NCBI RefSeq assembly: GCF_001563225.1
Contig: NZ_CP014206.1
Span: forward strand, 3,220,001-3,284,000
Direction: 5' to 3'
DNA length: 64,000 bases
Source of the DNA: Pseudodesulfovibrio indicus
Lineage (GTDB): Bacteria; Desulfobacterota; Desulfovibrionia; Desulfovibrionales; Desulfovibrionaceae
Part shown: piece after piece, positions 25,627 through 34,665 of the stretch
Position numbering within the stretch: position 1 is the first letter of the stretch
Layout: every line of letters starts with the position of its first letter
The notes under the pieces: generated by a model
Databases searched by the model: none
Seen by the model: only the letters and a program-made list of their open reading frames with translations
Told to the model about the DNA's origin: nothing
Made by a program: the position numbers and the translations under genes

Positions 25627-26907
25627 ATGGGGAAATCCGCCGTGGACATGGCCCTGGCCGCCTACGGGCTGGCCTGGAAGGCGGCCCTGCCCCTGCTGAA
25701 GTACAATTCCCGGCTCAAGGAGGGGTGGAGCCAGCGCACCCTGTCCGAGGGCGAACCCGCCCCGGCGGACCTGTGGATTCAGGCGGCCAGCGGGGGCGAG
25801 GCGTACCTGGCCTGGGAGGTTCTCAAGCACCTCGAATCCCCGTGGTCCCGCAGCCTGCGTGTGCTGACCACCACCAACACCCTCCAGGGCTTCCAGACCC
25901 TGCTTCGCGCCGCCGAGGAGATCAACGGCCGCAAGAACGGGCTGGCGGTCCAACCCTGGTATTTCCCCTTTGACGAACCAAACCTCATGCGCCGCATGGC
26001 CGCCCGGGTGCGCCCCAGGCTGGCCGTGATCCTGGAGACCGAGATCTGGCCCGGCTTCCTGCACGCCTGCAAGCGCCAGGGCGTACCCGTGCTCCTGGCC
26101 AACGGGCGCATGTCCACCAAATCCCTGGGCGGTTACCTCGCCTGGCCCGGCCTGTTCCGCGCCCTGGCACCGGACCGGATCATGGCCGTGTCCGAGACCG
26201 ACGGGCGACGGTTCGGCACCCTGTTCGGCCGCGACCGGGTGTGGATCATGCCGAACATCAAGTTCGACCGCATGGGCGACGCCTCGCCCATGCCCCGCGC
26301 GTCCAACCCGCTCCGGGACCTGATCCCCGCGCGCGCCCCGTTCGTGGTCTTCGGCTCGGTACGCAAGGAGGAGGAACACGACGCGATCCTCCTGGCCAAA
26401 GGGCTGATGAGCAAACGGTCCGGCACGGTGCTCGGTCTGTTCCCCCGGCACATGCACCACATGGACCTGTGGCGGAAGGGCGTGGAGGGCGCCGGCCTGA
26501 ACTGGACCCTGCGCTCCCGGCTGACCGGGCCCGCCGCTCCCGGCACGGTGGTCCTGTGGGACTCCTTCGGCGAGCTGGTCCCGGCCTACGGACTGGCCAC
26601 GGCCGCCTTCGTGGGTGGCAGCCTGGCCCCCCTGGGCGGGCAGAATTTCCTGGAGCCGCTGACCAGCGGCGTGACCCCGGTCACCGGCCCGCACTGGAAG
26701 AATTTCGCCTGGGTGGGCAGGGATATCCTTGCGTCCGGCCTGGCCGTGGAGGCCAAGGATTGGCGCGAAGCCCTGGAATCACTGATTAAAATTATCGACG
26801 GGCCGCCCGCCCGCAAGGACGTGGCCGCAGCCGCGAAACAGTACATCAGAGACCGCCGGGGCGGCGCGGAAGCGGTCTCCAAACAGGTTGCCGATTTCCT
26901 CAAATAG
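25627..26907 (+). CDS. waaA: 3-deoxy-D-manno-octulosonic acid transferase
   Basis: This membrane-associated glycosyltransferase (426 residues) adds Kdo to lipid A. It has the N-terminal glycosyltransferase domain of the family with DLWIQAASGGEAYLA, LETEIWPGFLHACKRQGVPVLLANGRMS, and the GT-B C-domain segment VGGSLAPLGGQNFLEPL. Its start immediately follows the ddl stop. The next gene, kdsB, makes its activated substrate CMP-Kdo, which supports the call. Confidence 0.92.
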   Translation: MGKSAVDMALAAYGLAWKAALPLLKYNSRLKEGWSQRTLSEGEPAPADLWIQAASGGEAYLAWEVLKHLESPWSRSLRVLTTTNTLQGFQTLLRAAEEINGRKNGLAVQPWYFPFDEPNLMRRMAARVRPRLAVILETEIWPGFLHACKRQGVPVLLANGRMSTKSLGGYLAWPGLFRALAPDRIMAVSETDGRRFGTLFGRDRVWIMPNIKFDRMGDASPMPRASNPLRDLIPARAPFVVFGSVRKEEEHDAILLAKGLMSKRSGTVLGLFPRHMHHMDLWRKGVEGAGLNWTLRSRLTGPAAPGTVVLWDSFGELVPAYGLATAAFVGGSLAPLGGQNFLEPLTSGVTPVTGPHWKNFAWVGRDILASGLAVEAKDWREALESLIKIIDGPPARKDVAAAAKQYIRDRRGGAEAVSKQVADFLK

Positions 26908-26931
26908 GATTAAATACGCAACACGGTAGCA

Positions 26932-27672
26932 ATGAGCGCGTTCCCTGAATGTCACGGCATCATCCCCGCCAGGTACGATTCCTCGCGGTTTCCGGGCAAG
27001 CCCCTGGTCGAGATCGGCGGCAAGCCCATGTTCTGGCACGTCTACTCGCGGGCCCGCGCCTGTCCCCACATGACCAGCGTCACCCTGGCCACCGACGACG
27101 AGCGAATCCTCGACGCGGCCCGGAAACTGGACGTCCCGGTGGTCATGACCCGGAAGGACCACAGCAGCGGCACCGACAGGGTGCTCGAGGCCGCGCGCGC
27201 CCTGTCCATTGACTCCGACGCGGTAGTGGTTAACATCCAGGGTGACGAGCCGTGCCTGGAACCGGACATGCTCACCGAGCTGGTGCAGCCCTTCGCCGCC
27301 CCCCGCGTCCGGGTCTCGACCCTGGCCACGGCCATAGGCCTGGAAGAGGCCCAGTCGCCGGACCGCGTCAAGGTGGTCCGGGCGGCCGACGGACGCGCGC
27401 TCTACTTCTCGCGCTCGCTGGTGCCCTTCGACCGCGACGAGAAGGTGCACGGATTTCTGCTGCACATCGGGCTCTACGCCTTCCGCATGGAGGCCCTGGA
27501 ACGGTTCGGCGAACTGGACCCCAGCCCCCTGGAGCAGCGGGAAAAACTGGAACAGCTCCGTCTGCTCGAAGACGGCATCGATATTTACGTGACCGAGACG
27601 AACCACGTCTGCCACGGAGTGGACAGACCCGAGGACCTGGTCAAGGTCAAGACCATTCTGGAGAACCATTGA
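26932..27672 (+). CDS. kdsB: 3-deoxy-manno-octulosonate cytidylyltransferase
   Basis: KdsB activates Kdo with CTP to give CMP-Kdo. The product is 246 residues with the nucleotidyltransferase start [25 protein letters not shown], the DKVHG/GLYAFR-like region ([15 protein letters not shown]), the QGDEP metal motif, and the end [14 protein letters not shown]. Its stop shares one base with the carA start (TGATG), so carA translation is probably coupled. Confidence 0.96.
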   Translation: MSAFPECHGIIPARYDSSRFPGKPLVEIGGKPMFWHVYSRARACPHMTSVTLATDDERILDAARKLDVPVVMTRKDHSSGTDRVLEAARALSIDSDAVVVNIQGDEPCLEPDMLTELVQPFAAPRVRVSTLATAIGLEEAQSPDRVKVVRAADGRALYFSRSLVPFDRDEKVHGFLLHIGLYAFRMEALERFGELDPSPLEQREKLEQLRLLEDGIDIYVTETNHVCHGVDRPEDLVKVKTILENH

Positions 27673-28796
27673 TGAAAGCGATTCTTGCCCTCGAAGACGG
27701 CACAATTTTCAAGGGAACGAGCTTCACCGGCGAGGGCGAGGCCTCCGGCGAGGTCATCTTCAACACCGGCATGGCCGGATACCAGGAGATCCTGACCGAC
27801 CCGTCCTACGTCGGGCAGATGGTCACCATGACCTACCCCCTGATCGGCAACTACGGCGTCAACCCCGACGACGTGGAGTCCGAGAAGGTCCAGGTGGGCG
27901 GCTTCATCGTCAAGGAATGCTGCAAGAGGCCGAGCAACTGGCGGTCCGTCATGTCCCTGCCCGAATACCTGACCCAGGTCGGCGTCATGGGCATCGAGGG
28001 CATCGACACCCGCGCCCTGACCCGCCACCTGCGCATCAACGGCGCCCAGCGCGGCTTCATGGCCACCGGCGACGTCGATCCCGCCGAGCTGGTCGAAAAG
28101 GCCCGCGCCATCGAGAACATGGAAGGCCTGAACCTTGCCGACCGGGTGTCCTGCGACAAGCCCTACACCTGGGACGGCAAGAAGCCCGTGTTCCTCGACG
28201 ACATGAAGGACTTCGCCTGGAAAGGGACCGGCCCCAAGCTCGCGGTCTACGATTTCGGCATCAAGTGGAACATCCTGCGGCTGCTGGAAGCGCAGGGCTT
28301 CGACATGATCGTCCTGCCCTCCCACTATACCGCGGCCCAGGTGCGCGAACTCGGCGCGGACGCCGTGTTCCTGTCCAACGGCCCCGGCGATCCCGCCGCC
28401 GTGACCACCGCCGTGGACGCGGCCAAGGACCTGTGCGGGGACTATCCCGTGGCGGGTATCTGCCTGGGCCACCAGATCCTCGGCCTGGCGCTCGGCGGCA
28501 CCACCTACAAGCTCAAGTTCGGCCACCACGGCTGCAACCACCCGGTCATCGACCTCCAGACCGAGAAGATCGAAATCTCCTCCCAGAACCACGGCTTCTG
28601 CGTGGACATCGAAGGACTGAACTTCCTGGAAAAGACCCACATGAATCTCAACGACAACACCCTGGAAGGCTTCCGCCACCGGGAAAAGCCCATACTGGCC
28701 ATCCAGCACCATCCGGAAGCCGGGCCCGGCCCCCACGACAGCCGCTATTTCTTCGCGCGCTTTCGTGATATGGTCCGGGAAAGCACAGGGATATAG
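27672..28796 (+). CDS. carA: Carbamoyl-phosphate synthase small subunit
   Basis: CarA is the glutaminase subunit that feeds ammonia to CarB for carbamoyl phosphate, used in pyrimidine and arginine synthesis. The product is 374 residues. It has the N-terminal domain ([31 protein letters not shown]) and a class I glutamine amidotransferase domain with the nucleophile in [10 protein letters not shown] and the His/Glu pair in [13 protein letters not shown]. No carB is adjacent. It is placed after kdsB with a one-base overlap. Confidence 0.97.
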   Translation: MKAILALEDGTIFKGTSFTGEGEASGEVIFNTGMAGYQEILTDPSYVGQMVTMTYPLIGNYGVNPDDVESEKVQVGGFIVKECCKRPSNWRSVMSLPEYLTQVGVMGIEGIDTRALTRHLRINGAQRGFMATGDVDPAELVEKARAIENMEGLNLADRVSCDKPYTWDGKKPVFLDDMKDFAWKGTGPKLAVYDFGIKWNILRLLEAQGFDMIVLPSHYTAAQVRELGADAVFLSNGPGDPAAVTTAVDAAKDLCGDYPVAGICLGHQILGLALGGTTYKLKFGHHGCNHPVIDLQTEKIEISSQNHGFCVDIEGLNFLEKTHMNLNDNTLEGFRHREKPILAIQHHPEAGPGPHDSRYFFARFRDMVRESTGI

Positions 28797-28822
28797 CACC
28801 GAACCACAGCCAGGAACGACCC

Positions 28823-29626
28823 ATGTCCACCGATCTCATAAAGTCGCGCAAAAAGCTGAATTCCATCGCTACGCTGCTGAAACAGGGCAAGTACATGCCC
28901 GCAGTCCAGGCCGTGCACGACGGCCTCATCCTGTTTCTCAAGAACCAGGTCATGAAAAACGAGCGCGACGAATTCGAGGACATCCTCCAGAAAGTCACCT
29001 ACGTCCTCAACTCGGACAAGGAACTGCGCAAGATATACCCCCTGGTCATCAGCTATGAACCCGGCCAGGAACGCAAGCTCCTCGACGCCATGCGCGAGCT
29101 GCTCCAGGAACTGCAAAAGGCCCTGAACGAAGAGGTCCAGGGCGACCTGGAAGCCATCGCCGCCCAGAAGCGCGAGGCCCTTGAACAGGGCCAGGCGCAC
29201 CTCGACGCGGGCGAGTGGGACAAGGCCAAGGACGTCTTCGACCAGTTGGTCAAGACCTTTGGCGGCGACACGGAACTCAAGGCGGACATCGCCGACCGCT
29301 ATCTCAACGCGGGCCGGTACAAGGAAGCCTACTCCATGCTGGACGACGCCCTGCGCGACGATCCCAACGCCATCCACCTGTACAACCGCATCGGCATGGT
29401 CCTGCGCAAGATGCAGGACTACGAGACCGCCGAGAAATACTACCTCAAGGCCCTGACCCTCACCTCCCAGGACGAATACCTGCACTACAACATCGGCCGA
29501 CTCTACTACGACTGGCGCAAATGGGCCAAAATGGCCAACTCCGCCAAAAATGCCGTGGCGATCAACCCCAACTTCGCCGAAGCCGCCAAAATGCTCAAAT
29601 TCGCCCAAAAGAAAATGGCCGAGTAG
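28823..29626 (+). CDS. TPR-repeat protein of unknown function
   Basis: The product is 267 residues. The N-terminal half is helical and highly charged, including a possible coiled coil around ELLQELQKALNEEVQGDLEAIAAQKREALEQG. The C-terminal half has tetratricopeptide-like repeats (GEWDKAKDVFDQLVKTFG, GRYKEAYSMLDDALRDDPNAIHLYNRIGMVL, QDYETAEKYYLKALTL). There is no signal peptide, so it is probably a cytoplasmic adaptor. It lies 26 bp after carA and before a strong terminator, and is likely the last gene of the HD-ddl-waaA-kdsB-carA unit. Confidence 0.8.
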   Translation: MSTDLIKSRKKLNSIATLLKQGKYMPAVQAVHDGLILFLKNQVMKNERDEFEDILQKVTYVLNSDKELRKIYPLVISYEPGQERKLLDAMRELLQELQKALNEEVQGDLEAIAAQKREALEQGQAHLDAGEWDKAKDVFDQLVKTFGGDTELKADIADRYLNAGRYKEAYSMLDDALRDDPNAIHLYNRIGMVLRKMQDYETAEKYYLKALTLTSQDEYLHYNIGRLYYDWRKWAKMANSAKNAVAINPNFAEAAKMLKFAQKKMAE

Positions 29627-29640
29627 TCGAGATGCAAATC

Positions 29641-29680
29641 AATAAAAAGGGGCCCTCCTGACGGAGGGCCCCTTTTTATT
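29641..29680 (+). terminator. Intrinsic terminator after the TPR gene
   Basis: An 18-bp perfect stem (29641-29658 with 29663-29680, core GGGGCCCTCC) has a TGAC loop, with A-rich left and T-rich right ends. It lies 14 bp past the TPR stop. Confidence 0.9.
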
Positions 29681-29682
29681 TG

Positions 29683-29972
29683 CCTCCGGCGGCCAGAGGG
29701 GGAAACTTTCGAGAAAGTTTCCCCCTCTGGACTCCCCTTTCAAAGCTTTTTGTGTGCCTTCGGCAAGTCCGTGCGGACGCGCTTTGTCGTGCGCTGTTGG
29801 TCTTGAATAAAACGAGAAACAGCACGTCTTCCCTGGCCCCCCAAACCTCGCGAAGCGACCCAAAAAGTTTGGGAAGGGAGATGGGGTTGGGGGGTCCAGG
29901 GGGGAAGGGGAAGAGGGAAACCCTTTTCTCAAAGGGTTTCCCTCTTCCCCTTCCCCCCTGGCCGCCGGAGGC
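29683..29972. repeat. Composite inverted hairpin repeat between convergent genes
   Basis: This gap of about 300 bp has no gene. It is bounded by the 15-base inverted pair GCCTCCGGCGGCCAG (29683-29697) and CTGGCCGCCGGAGGC (29958-29972). Inside are a perfect 18-bp hairpin (29693-29730, two-base loop) and a perfect 31-bp hairpin (29896-29961, four-base loop). Both have purine-rich left arms and pyrimidine-rich right arms. The left hairpin is followed by CCCTTTCAAAGCTTTTTG and CTTCGGC; the right half carries the same elements inverted. Related units occur at 42371 and 48981. Confidence 0.85.
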
Positions 29973-29981
29973 ATCCTCCTC

Positions 29982-30527
29982 CTACGCTCTGCTCTCGATG
30001 AACAGGGCGGCGGCGAAGAGGTCGTCGCAGGCGTGGTCGGTGAGGTCGGCGCAGTCCGGTTCTTCCTTGGCCCCTTTGCCGGTGCGCACGAGGATGGTGG
30101 TGGCCCCGGTATTCCGGCCCAGTCCCATGTCGGCCCGCTTGTCGCCGATCATGAAGCTCTGGGCGGGGTTGAAGTCGAGTTCCTCGGCGGCCCGGAGCAT
30201 GAGGCCCGGGGCGGGCTTGCGGCAGTCGCAGTCCGCTTCCGGCTCGTGCGGGCAGAAGAACACGCCGTCGATGGTCACGCCTTCGGCTTCGAGGAGCTCG
30301 ACCATGCGCGCGTTGCAGGCGTGGACGTCCTCCTCGGTGTAGTAGCCGCGCCCGATGCCGCTCTGGTTGGTCAGCACGGCCAGGCCGAACCCCATGCCCA
30401 GGATGCGCTTGAGGCCCTCGACGGCCTGGGGCAGGAGTTCCACGCCTTCGGGGTCGTGAAGGTAGTGCTTGTCCTTGATGATGGTCCCGTCCCTGTCGAG
30501 CAGGACATAGCGCTTGAAGTCGCTCAC
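29982..30527 (-). CDS. gmhB: D-glycero-beta-D-manno-heptose-1,7-bisphosphate 7-phosphatase
   Basis: GmhB is the HAD phosphatase of the ADP-heptose pathway for lipopolysaccharide core. The product is 181 residues. It has the catalytic motif LLDRDGTII (Asp 11 and 13), the VLTNQSGIGRGYYTEEDV segment, the zinc-binding cluster CPHEPEADCDCRKPAPG, and the last HAD motif MIGDKRADMGLGRN. The GTG start overlaps the pdxA stop (GTGA, 30524-30527), so the two are translationally coupled. Confidence 0.93.
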   Translation of the reverse strand: MSDFKRYVLLDRDGTIIKDKHYLHDPEGVELLPQAVEGLKRILGMGFGLAVLTNQSGIGRGYYTEEDVHACNARMVELLEAEGVTIDGVFFCPHEPEADCDCRKPAPGLMLRAAEELDFNPAQSFMIGDKRADMGLGRNTGATTILVRTGKGAKEEPDCADLTDHACDDLFAAALFIESRA

Positions 30528-31531
30528 TGTCGGCCCACCAGTTTTTGGAGCAGGTCGAGAGCGGCCTGGAAGCTGTGGATGGAGGCCTCGCCCTTGCCCA
30601 CCAGGTCGTAGCCCGTGCCGTGGTCCGGCGAGGTGCGCGGGTACGGCAGGCCGAGGGTCACGTTCACGGCGCGGCTGAAGTGGAGCAGCTTGAGCGGGGC
30701 CAGTCCCTGGTCGTGGTACATGGCGAGCACGGCGGGATAGCGTCCCTTGGCCGCGAAGTGGAAAATGGTGTCGCCGGGAATGGGACCGGCCACATCCATG
30801 CCGTCGGCCTTGGCCCGTTCCAGGGCCGGGATGATGGTGGTGATCTCCTCGTCGCCGATACGCCCGGACTCCCCGGCGTGAGGGTTGAGGCCGCACACGC
30901 CCACCGGGCCGGCCAGGCCGAGGGTACGCACGAACTCGGTGGTCAGCCGCAGGCAGTGCAGGATGCGCTCGCCGGTGACCAGGTCCGGCACGTCGCGCAG
31001 GCGCGGGTGGGTGGTGACCAGGCTGACACGCAGCTTGGGCGAGGGGTCATCCGGGTCGTGGCCGCAGAGGTGCATGCACACGTTGTCGCGGCCCACGCCC
31101 AGCTTGTCGGCGAGGAATTCGGTATGTCCGGGGAAGTCGAACCCGGCGGCGTGGAGCATGGCCTTGTTCAGGGGGCAGGTCAGCAGCCCTTGGGCCAGGC
31201 CGGATTGCAGGACCTCCACGGCCAGGTCCAGGCTCTCTCCGGCGGCCAGCCCGCCCTGGCTGCACGCGTGGCCGGGAGGAAAACTGATGGTCCGCAGCAG
31301 CTCCGGCTCATACAGGTAGACGCCCGGCCCGCCGTCGGCCACTTGCGTGGGGTCGTCGAGCACGGTGAAGAACCGGTCCGCGCCCATGCGGTCCAGCTCG
31401 CGGTCCATGGCCGAGACCGGGCCGATGACCAGCATCCGGTCCTTGTCGGCGGGGTTTTCGAGGAAATGTCGGGCCACCAGCTCCGGGCCGAGGCCGCAGG
31501 GGTCGCCCAGGGTGATGCACAGGGTTCGCAT
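30524..31531 (-). CDS. pdxA: 4-hydroxythreonine-4-phosphate dehydrogenase
   Basis: PdxA oxidises 4-phosphohydroxy-threonine in the DXP-dependent pyridoxal phosphate pathway. The product is 335 residues with the start ITLGDPCGLGPELVARHF, CPLNKAMLHAAGFDFPGHTEFLA, NPHAGESGRIGDEE, and the metal-binding end MYHDQGLAPLK plus TSPDHGTGYDLVGKG. It is the first gene of a two-gene unit with gmhB; pdxJ is not in the window. Confidence 0.95.
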   Translation of the reverse strand: MRTLCITLGDPCGLGPELVARHFLENPADKDRMLVIGPVSAMDRELDRMGADRFFTVLDDPTQVADGGPGVYLYEPELLRTISFPPGHACSQGGLAAGESLDLAVEVLQSGLAQGLLTCPLNKAMLHAAGFDFPGHTEFLADKLGVGRDNVCMHLCGHDPDDPSPKLRVSLVTTHPRLRDVPDLVTGERILHCLRLTTEFVRTLGLAGPVGVCGLNPHAGESGRIGDEEITTIIPALERAKADGMDVAGPIPGDTIFHFAAKGRYPAVLAMYHDQGLAPLKLLHFSRAVNVTLGLPYPRTSPDHGTGYDLVGKGEASIHSFQAALDLLQKLVGRQ

Positions 31532-31601
31532 AGTCGTGTCACCTAGCGTTCGGTGGTTGGAAAATCGCGTCCGGGGAGGCTACCTTCGGCCCCGGCGCAA
31601 G

Positions 31602-32075
31602 TCAATCCGGACATCCGGCCCGCTCCCGCAGGGCCAGGAAGTCGGCAAGTATTTTCGCATGGTCGAAGACCAGGTCCGGCCACCGGCCCATGGGGAAGAC
31701 CCTGGCCTTGGCCGCGTCGTCTCCGGCGGCCAGCCTGGACGGGTCCTCGGGTTTGCCGGTGTAGACCACGCTCATGGTGTGCTGCCGGGGATCGCGGTCC
31801 GGGTCGGAGTAGACGCCGAGCAGGCCGGTCAGGTTTACGTCCAGGCCGGTCTCCTCCCGCATCTCGCGCACGGCCGCCCGCTCGCAGGATTCGCCGTAAT
31901 CCACGAACCCGCCGGGCAGCGCCCAGCCGAGCGGCGGGTTGGCCCGCTCGATGAGCACCACGCCCTCGCCCCCGCCGGGACAGTCCATGACGATGACCAC
32001 GTCCACGGTGGGCGTGGGGTTACGGTAGACCTCTATCTCCCCGCCGCAGTGGGGACAGGCCCGAATCTTGCCCAT
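31602..32075 (-). CDS. NUDIX hydrolase
   Basis: The product is 157 residues. A short N-terminal Cys pair (ACPHCGG) precedes a full NUDIX box: [25 protein letters not shown] (about residues 55-79) fits the G-x5-E-x7-REUxEExGU pattern, so it should be an active nucleotide-diphosphate-linked hydrolase. The substrate is unknown; ADP-ribose or NADH type are possibilities. ATG 32075 has AAGGGAG upstream and was preferred over 32129, which only adds a non-conserved leader. It is 70 bp from pdxA and may be in the same unit upstream of it. Confidence 0.9.
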   Translation of the reverse strand: MGKIRACPHCGGEIEVYRNPTPTVDVVIVMDCPGGGEGVVLIERANPPLGWALPGGFVDYGESCERAAVREMREETGLDVNLTGLLGVYSDPDRDPRQHTMSVVYTGKPEDPSRLAAGDDAAKARVFPMGRWPDLVFDHAKILADFLALRERAGCPD

Positions 32076-32570
32076 GGCTCGCTCCCTTGTTTTTGTCGTA
32101 AGCCGACTCTTCCCAATCGCGGTCCCCAAGTCAAACCCGGATCGGGCCGGGTACGGATTTTTTTACCCGCCTCCGGAACCGCCCTCCCCCGCCCGAACCC
32201 GCAGGCAGGGGATCCCCGGCACCGCTCCGGTGGAAATGAAAACCAACAACAGTTCGTAATAATTGGATATATATTTCTTGGATAAACCATACGAGAAAGG
32301 CTTCATCGGACCATCCGGTGAAGCCTTGTATTCTCGTGTGCAAAAAAAGGAAGAAGGATGCTTTCTATGTAGCAACGCTCGTGCCAAACGACGGATAAAA
32401 GTGATGAATATTTTTTTACACAATTATTTCAGTAAGTTGAGAAAAACCTCTGACAAAAGAAAAAACCCCGCACCCCGAAAGGGGTACAGGATTTTTTACC
32501 GGAATCGAGGAAAGCTCCATTTCCGGTGTATTCGGGTTCAAGATTTTTGACCCGCCCACCGGGGAAGGGG
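32076..32570. other. Non-coding gap with two hairpins
   Basis: No convincing gene was found in this 495-bp stretch, which is AT-richer than its surroundings between about 32230 and 32470. A structured hairpin spans 32291-32337 (outer ACGAGA/TCTCGT, inner AGGCTTCA/TGAAGCCT with CGG/CCG). It is not followed by a T run, so it is not an obvious terminator. The tsaC terminator lies at 32453-32497. Confidence 0.5.
32453..32497 (-). terminator. Terminator after tsaC
   Basis: The hairpin core ACCCC-GAAA-GGGGT (32472-32485) has flanking A and T runs (32461-32465 with 32492-32496). On the minus strand T-rich sequence follows. The stem is interrupted, so termination could be partial. Confidence 0.6.
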
Positions 32571-33182
32571 CTAGCCGTTGCGCACGGCCACGGAATATCC
32601 CTTGTCGCAGAGCTTCTTGATGGACACCTCTCCCTCGCGGATGACCTCCAGCTTGCTGGAGCCGAGCATGCGGACCACGGTGGAAGGCAGGTGGCCGCGC
32701 GGCCACGGCGGGTCGAAATAGGTCTCGTCCACCAGCTTGAGCAGGTCGGGGTCGATGTCTTCGGGCAGGGCCGCCGGGGGCTTGCCCGACAGGTTGGCGC
32801 TGGTCGCCACGATGGGATGCTTCAGCCGCCGGGACAGCTCCGAGGCGAAGGGATGGCCGGACCAGCGGACCGAGGTGTAGCCCTCCGCGTCCGACAGCCA
32901 GGCCGGGAGCGACGGCAACGCCTTGACGAGTATGGACAGGGGGCCGGGCCAGAACGCCGACGCCAGCTCCCGCAGGTGCTTGGGTTGTTCGTCCGTGACC
33001 AGGTCGAGCATGTCCAGCCCGCCGATGATCAGGGGCAGCGGCCGTTCCTCTGTGCGGACCTTGACCTTGGCCACCCGGGCGCACGCCGTGGCGCTGGTCG
33101 CGTCGCACCCCAGGGCGTAGAGTGTTTCGGTGGGATATATGACAATGCCTTCGGAACGCAGGGCCTTGAGCAAACTTTGCAT
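32571..33182 (-). CDS. tsaC: L-threonylcarbamoyladenylate synthase (Sua5/YrdC family)
   Basis: The enzyme makes threonylcarbamoyl-AMP for the t6A modification at tRNA position 37. The product is 203 residues with the YrdC-fold motifs YPTETLYALGCDA, VKVRTEERPLP, WPGPLSILV, ATSANLSGKPP and PSTVV. The ATG at 33182 is preceded by AAGGAGG with ideal spacing; a longer frame to 33323 lacks support. It follows trmH by 10 bp. The same pathway links it to mtaB, which acts on t6A and is found 23 kb away. Confidence 0.9.
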   Translation of the reverse strand: MQSLLKALRSEGIVIYPTETLYALGCDATSATACARVAKVKVRTEERPLPLIIGGLDMLDLVTDEQPKHLRELASAFWPGPLSILVKALPSLPAWLSDAEGYTSVRWSGHPFASELSRRLKHPIVATSANLSGKPPAALPEDIDPDLLKLVDETYFDPPWPRGHLPSTVVRMLGSSKLEVIREGEVSIKKLCDKGYSVAVRNG

Positions 33183-33192
33183 GACAGCCTCC

Positions 33193-33783
33193 TTACCTCG
33201 TATACCATTCCGTTTTAAGCCGATCCAGTTCCTCCCCGGAAAAGGTCGGAACGTCGTACATACCGGCTTTGTCACGCTGGATGAACGCCTGATACAATAT
33301 GATGGCCGCGGCCACCGAGACATTGAAGCTCTGAACCATCCCCTGCATGGGGATGTAAATTTCGTCCGGGACCAGCTCGGCCAGTTCCGGGGAGGTCCCC
33401 CGGTGCTCGTTGCTGAGGATGATCGCCGTGGGCCGGGTGAAGTCCACGTCCATGACCCGACGCGCGCGCTCCGAAAAACCGGTGCGCAGGATCTGCATCC
33501 CCTGGGCCCTCAGGTCGCCGACCATGGCCGCCGCATCGGTGTGCTCGGTGCGGGCGATCCACTTCTTGGCCGAGGCCGAGGTCTTTTTCCCCAGGTCGGG
33601 CCACTGGGAGTCGGTGTAGTACAAATGCACCCCGGCCACGCCGAAAGCGTCGCAACTTCTCAACACCGCCGACACGTTGTGCGGGTCCCATATGTTGTCC
33701 ATCACCAGGGTCAAATCCTTCTGCCGTCTGGACAAGACCTTGTTTATACGCTCTTTCCTTTCTTCAGTAATCTGTCTGGGCAT
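33193..33783 (-). CDS. trmH: tRNA/rRNA 2'-O-methyltransferase (SpoU/TrmH family)
   Basis: This is a SPOUT methyltransferase, probably tRNA (Gm18) 2'-O-methyltransferase. The product is 196 residues with motif 1 (LVMDNIWDPHNVSAVLRSCDAFG), motif 2 (AIILSNEHRGTSPE) and motif 3 (IYIPMQGMVQSFNVSVAAAIILY), typical of TrmH. The start is uncertain. ATG 33783 (MPRQITEERKERINK) matches where the family begins but has no clear ribosome-binding site; an in-frame start near 33894 would add 37 residues. It is the first gene of a trmH-tsaC unit. Confidence 0.87.
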   Translation of the reverse strand: MPRQITEERKERINKVLSRRQKDLTLVMDNIWDPHNVSAVLRSCDAFGVAGVHLYYTDSQWPDLGKKTSASAKKWIARTEHTDAAAMVGDLRAQGMQILRTGFSERARRVMDVDFTRPTAIILSNEHRGTSPELAELVPDEIYIPMQGMVQSFNVSVAAAIILYQAFIQRDKAGMYDVPTFSGEELDRLKTEWYTR

Positions 33784-33970
33784 GCGGGGTTGGTATCCAT
33801 TATGGGAAGCTTTGGCAACCCCGTTGACCGGCGGAGCCACTCCGGAAAGTGCGCCGAATTCTTTTGCCAAGGAATTATAAAATAACATCATCATGTTGAC
33901 ATTTTTTTATTTTATATAGGAAAAGAATGGTCGAAACACTCTTATTCTGAGCAAGAACTCGGAGAGCGAA

Positions 33971-34366
33971 ATGCGTGCACTGATTGTCGAAGACGAATTC
34001 CTGAGCCGCAAGGTATTGCGGTCGTTCCTGCTGACACTGTTCGAGGTGGACATCGTGGTCAACGGCCGGGAAGCGGTTGAAGCCTTCAAACTGGGGCATG
34101 CCGAAAAGCGGCCCTACGACCTCATCCTCATGGACATCATGATGCCCGAGGTGGACGGGATCGAGGCGCTGCAGAAAATCCGGAACATCGAGTCGGAAAA
34201 CGGGTACAAGCCCCGGGCCAAGGTCATCATGACAACGGCCCTAGACGACCCGCAAACCGTGCTCAAGACGTTCTACGACGGCGAGGCCTCGGCCTACATC
34301 GTCAAGCCGGTCGCCAAGGACAAGCTCTACGCCGAGTTGGAAAAGCTCGGTCTCCTGCACAAGTAA
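33971..34366 (+). CDS. CheY-like response regulator, single receiver domain
   Basis: The product is 131 residues consisting of a single receiver domain. The acidic pocket is E7/D8 (IVEDEF), the phospho-site is D55 in LILMDIMMPEVDG, the switch Thr is in VIMTTALDD, and K112 is in YIVKPVAKDK. It has no output domain, so it acts by protein-protein contact. The ATG has GGAGAG upstream. It starts a colinear group with the HPt, STAS-like and CheA-like genes; the HPt start follows by 14 bp. It is probably the receiver partner of that kinase. Confidence 0.92.
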   Translation: MRALIVEDEFLSRKVLRSFLLTLFEVDIVVNGREAVEAFKLGHAEKRPYDLILMDIMMPEVDGIEALQKIRNIESENGYKPRAKVIMTTALDDPQTVLKTFYDGEASAYIVKPVAKDKLYAELEKLGLLHK

Positions 34367-34380
34367 ACAAGGGAGACGTC

Positions 34381-34665
34381 ATGAGCGAAGATCCCATGGT
34401 CGAAGAATTCTTCTCCGAGGTGAACGACAAGTACTACCCCCAGGTGATGGAGGGGCTGGAGAAGCTTGAAGCCGCCGACATCGAGGAGGGCATCGAGATT
34501 CTCGCCAGGCCGCTGCACACCATCAAGGGCGTCACCGGCTTCATGGCCGGCTTCGAGGAGGCCTCCCACTTCACCCACAAGATCGAAGACTTCCTGAAGA
34601 AGGTCCAGTCCGGCGAGGTGGAGTCCACCGGCGACAACGTAACCCTGCTCTCGCGCGCGGGGTGA
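34381..34665 (+). CDS. HPt phosphotransfer protein (domain truncated by frame change)
   Basis: The product is 94 residues. The phosphoacceptor is His46 in LARPLHTIKGVTGFM, followed by the helix ASHFTHKIEDFLKKVQSGEVE. The last helix of an HPt bundle (expected after NVTLLSRA) is not in this frame: it reads VNMIFQVLEQLREG at the start of the next ORF. The stop lies in a GGGGTGA context. Adding one G would fuse the two ORFs into a single HPt-STAS protein. Either a real split with translational coupling (GTGA overlap) or a frameshift. CheA-like next door lacks its own phosphorylatable His, so this is its likely substrate. Confidence 0.8.
   Translation: MSEDPMVEEFFSEVNDKYYPQVMEGLEKLEAADIEEGIEILARPLHTIKGVTGFMAGFEEASHFTHKIEDFLKKVQSGEVESTGDNVTLLSRAG

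Noticed and set aside
24712-26694. Minus-strand open frame of about 660 codons opposite ddl and waaA.
   Set aside because: Both plus-strand genes have clear catalytic motifs; the antisense frame is Gly/Arg/Gln-rich without domains.
29683-29972. Possible CRISPR array or tRNA-like structure.
   Set aside because: The repeats are inverted, not direct, with no regular spacers and no cas genes; the stems are purine/pyrimidine hairpins without a cloverleaf.
32263-32550. Possible 95-residue plus-strand protein in the AT-richer gap.
   Set aside because: It has no ribosome-binding site, overlaps two hairpins including a terminator, and has no recognisable features.
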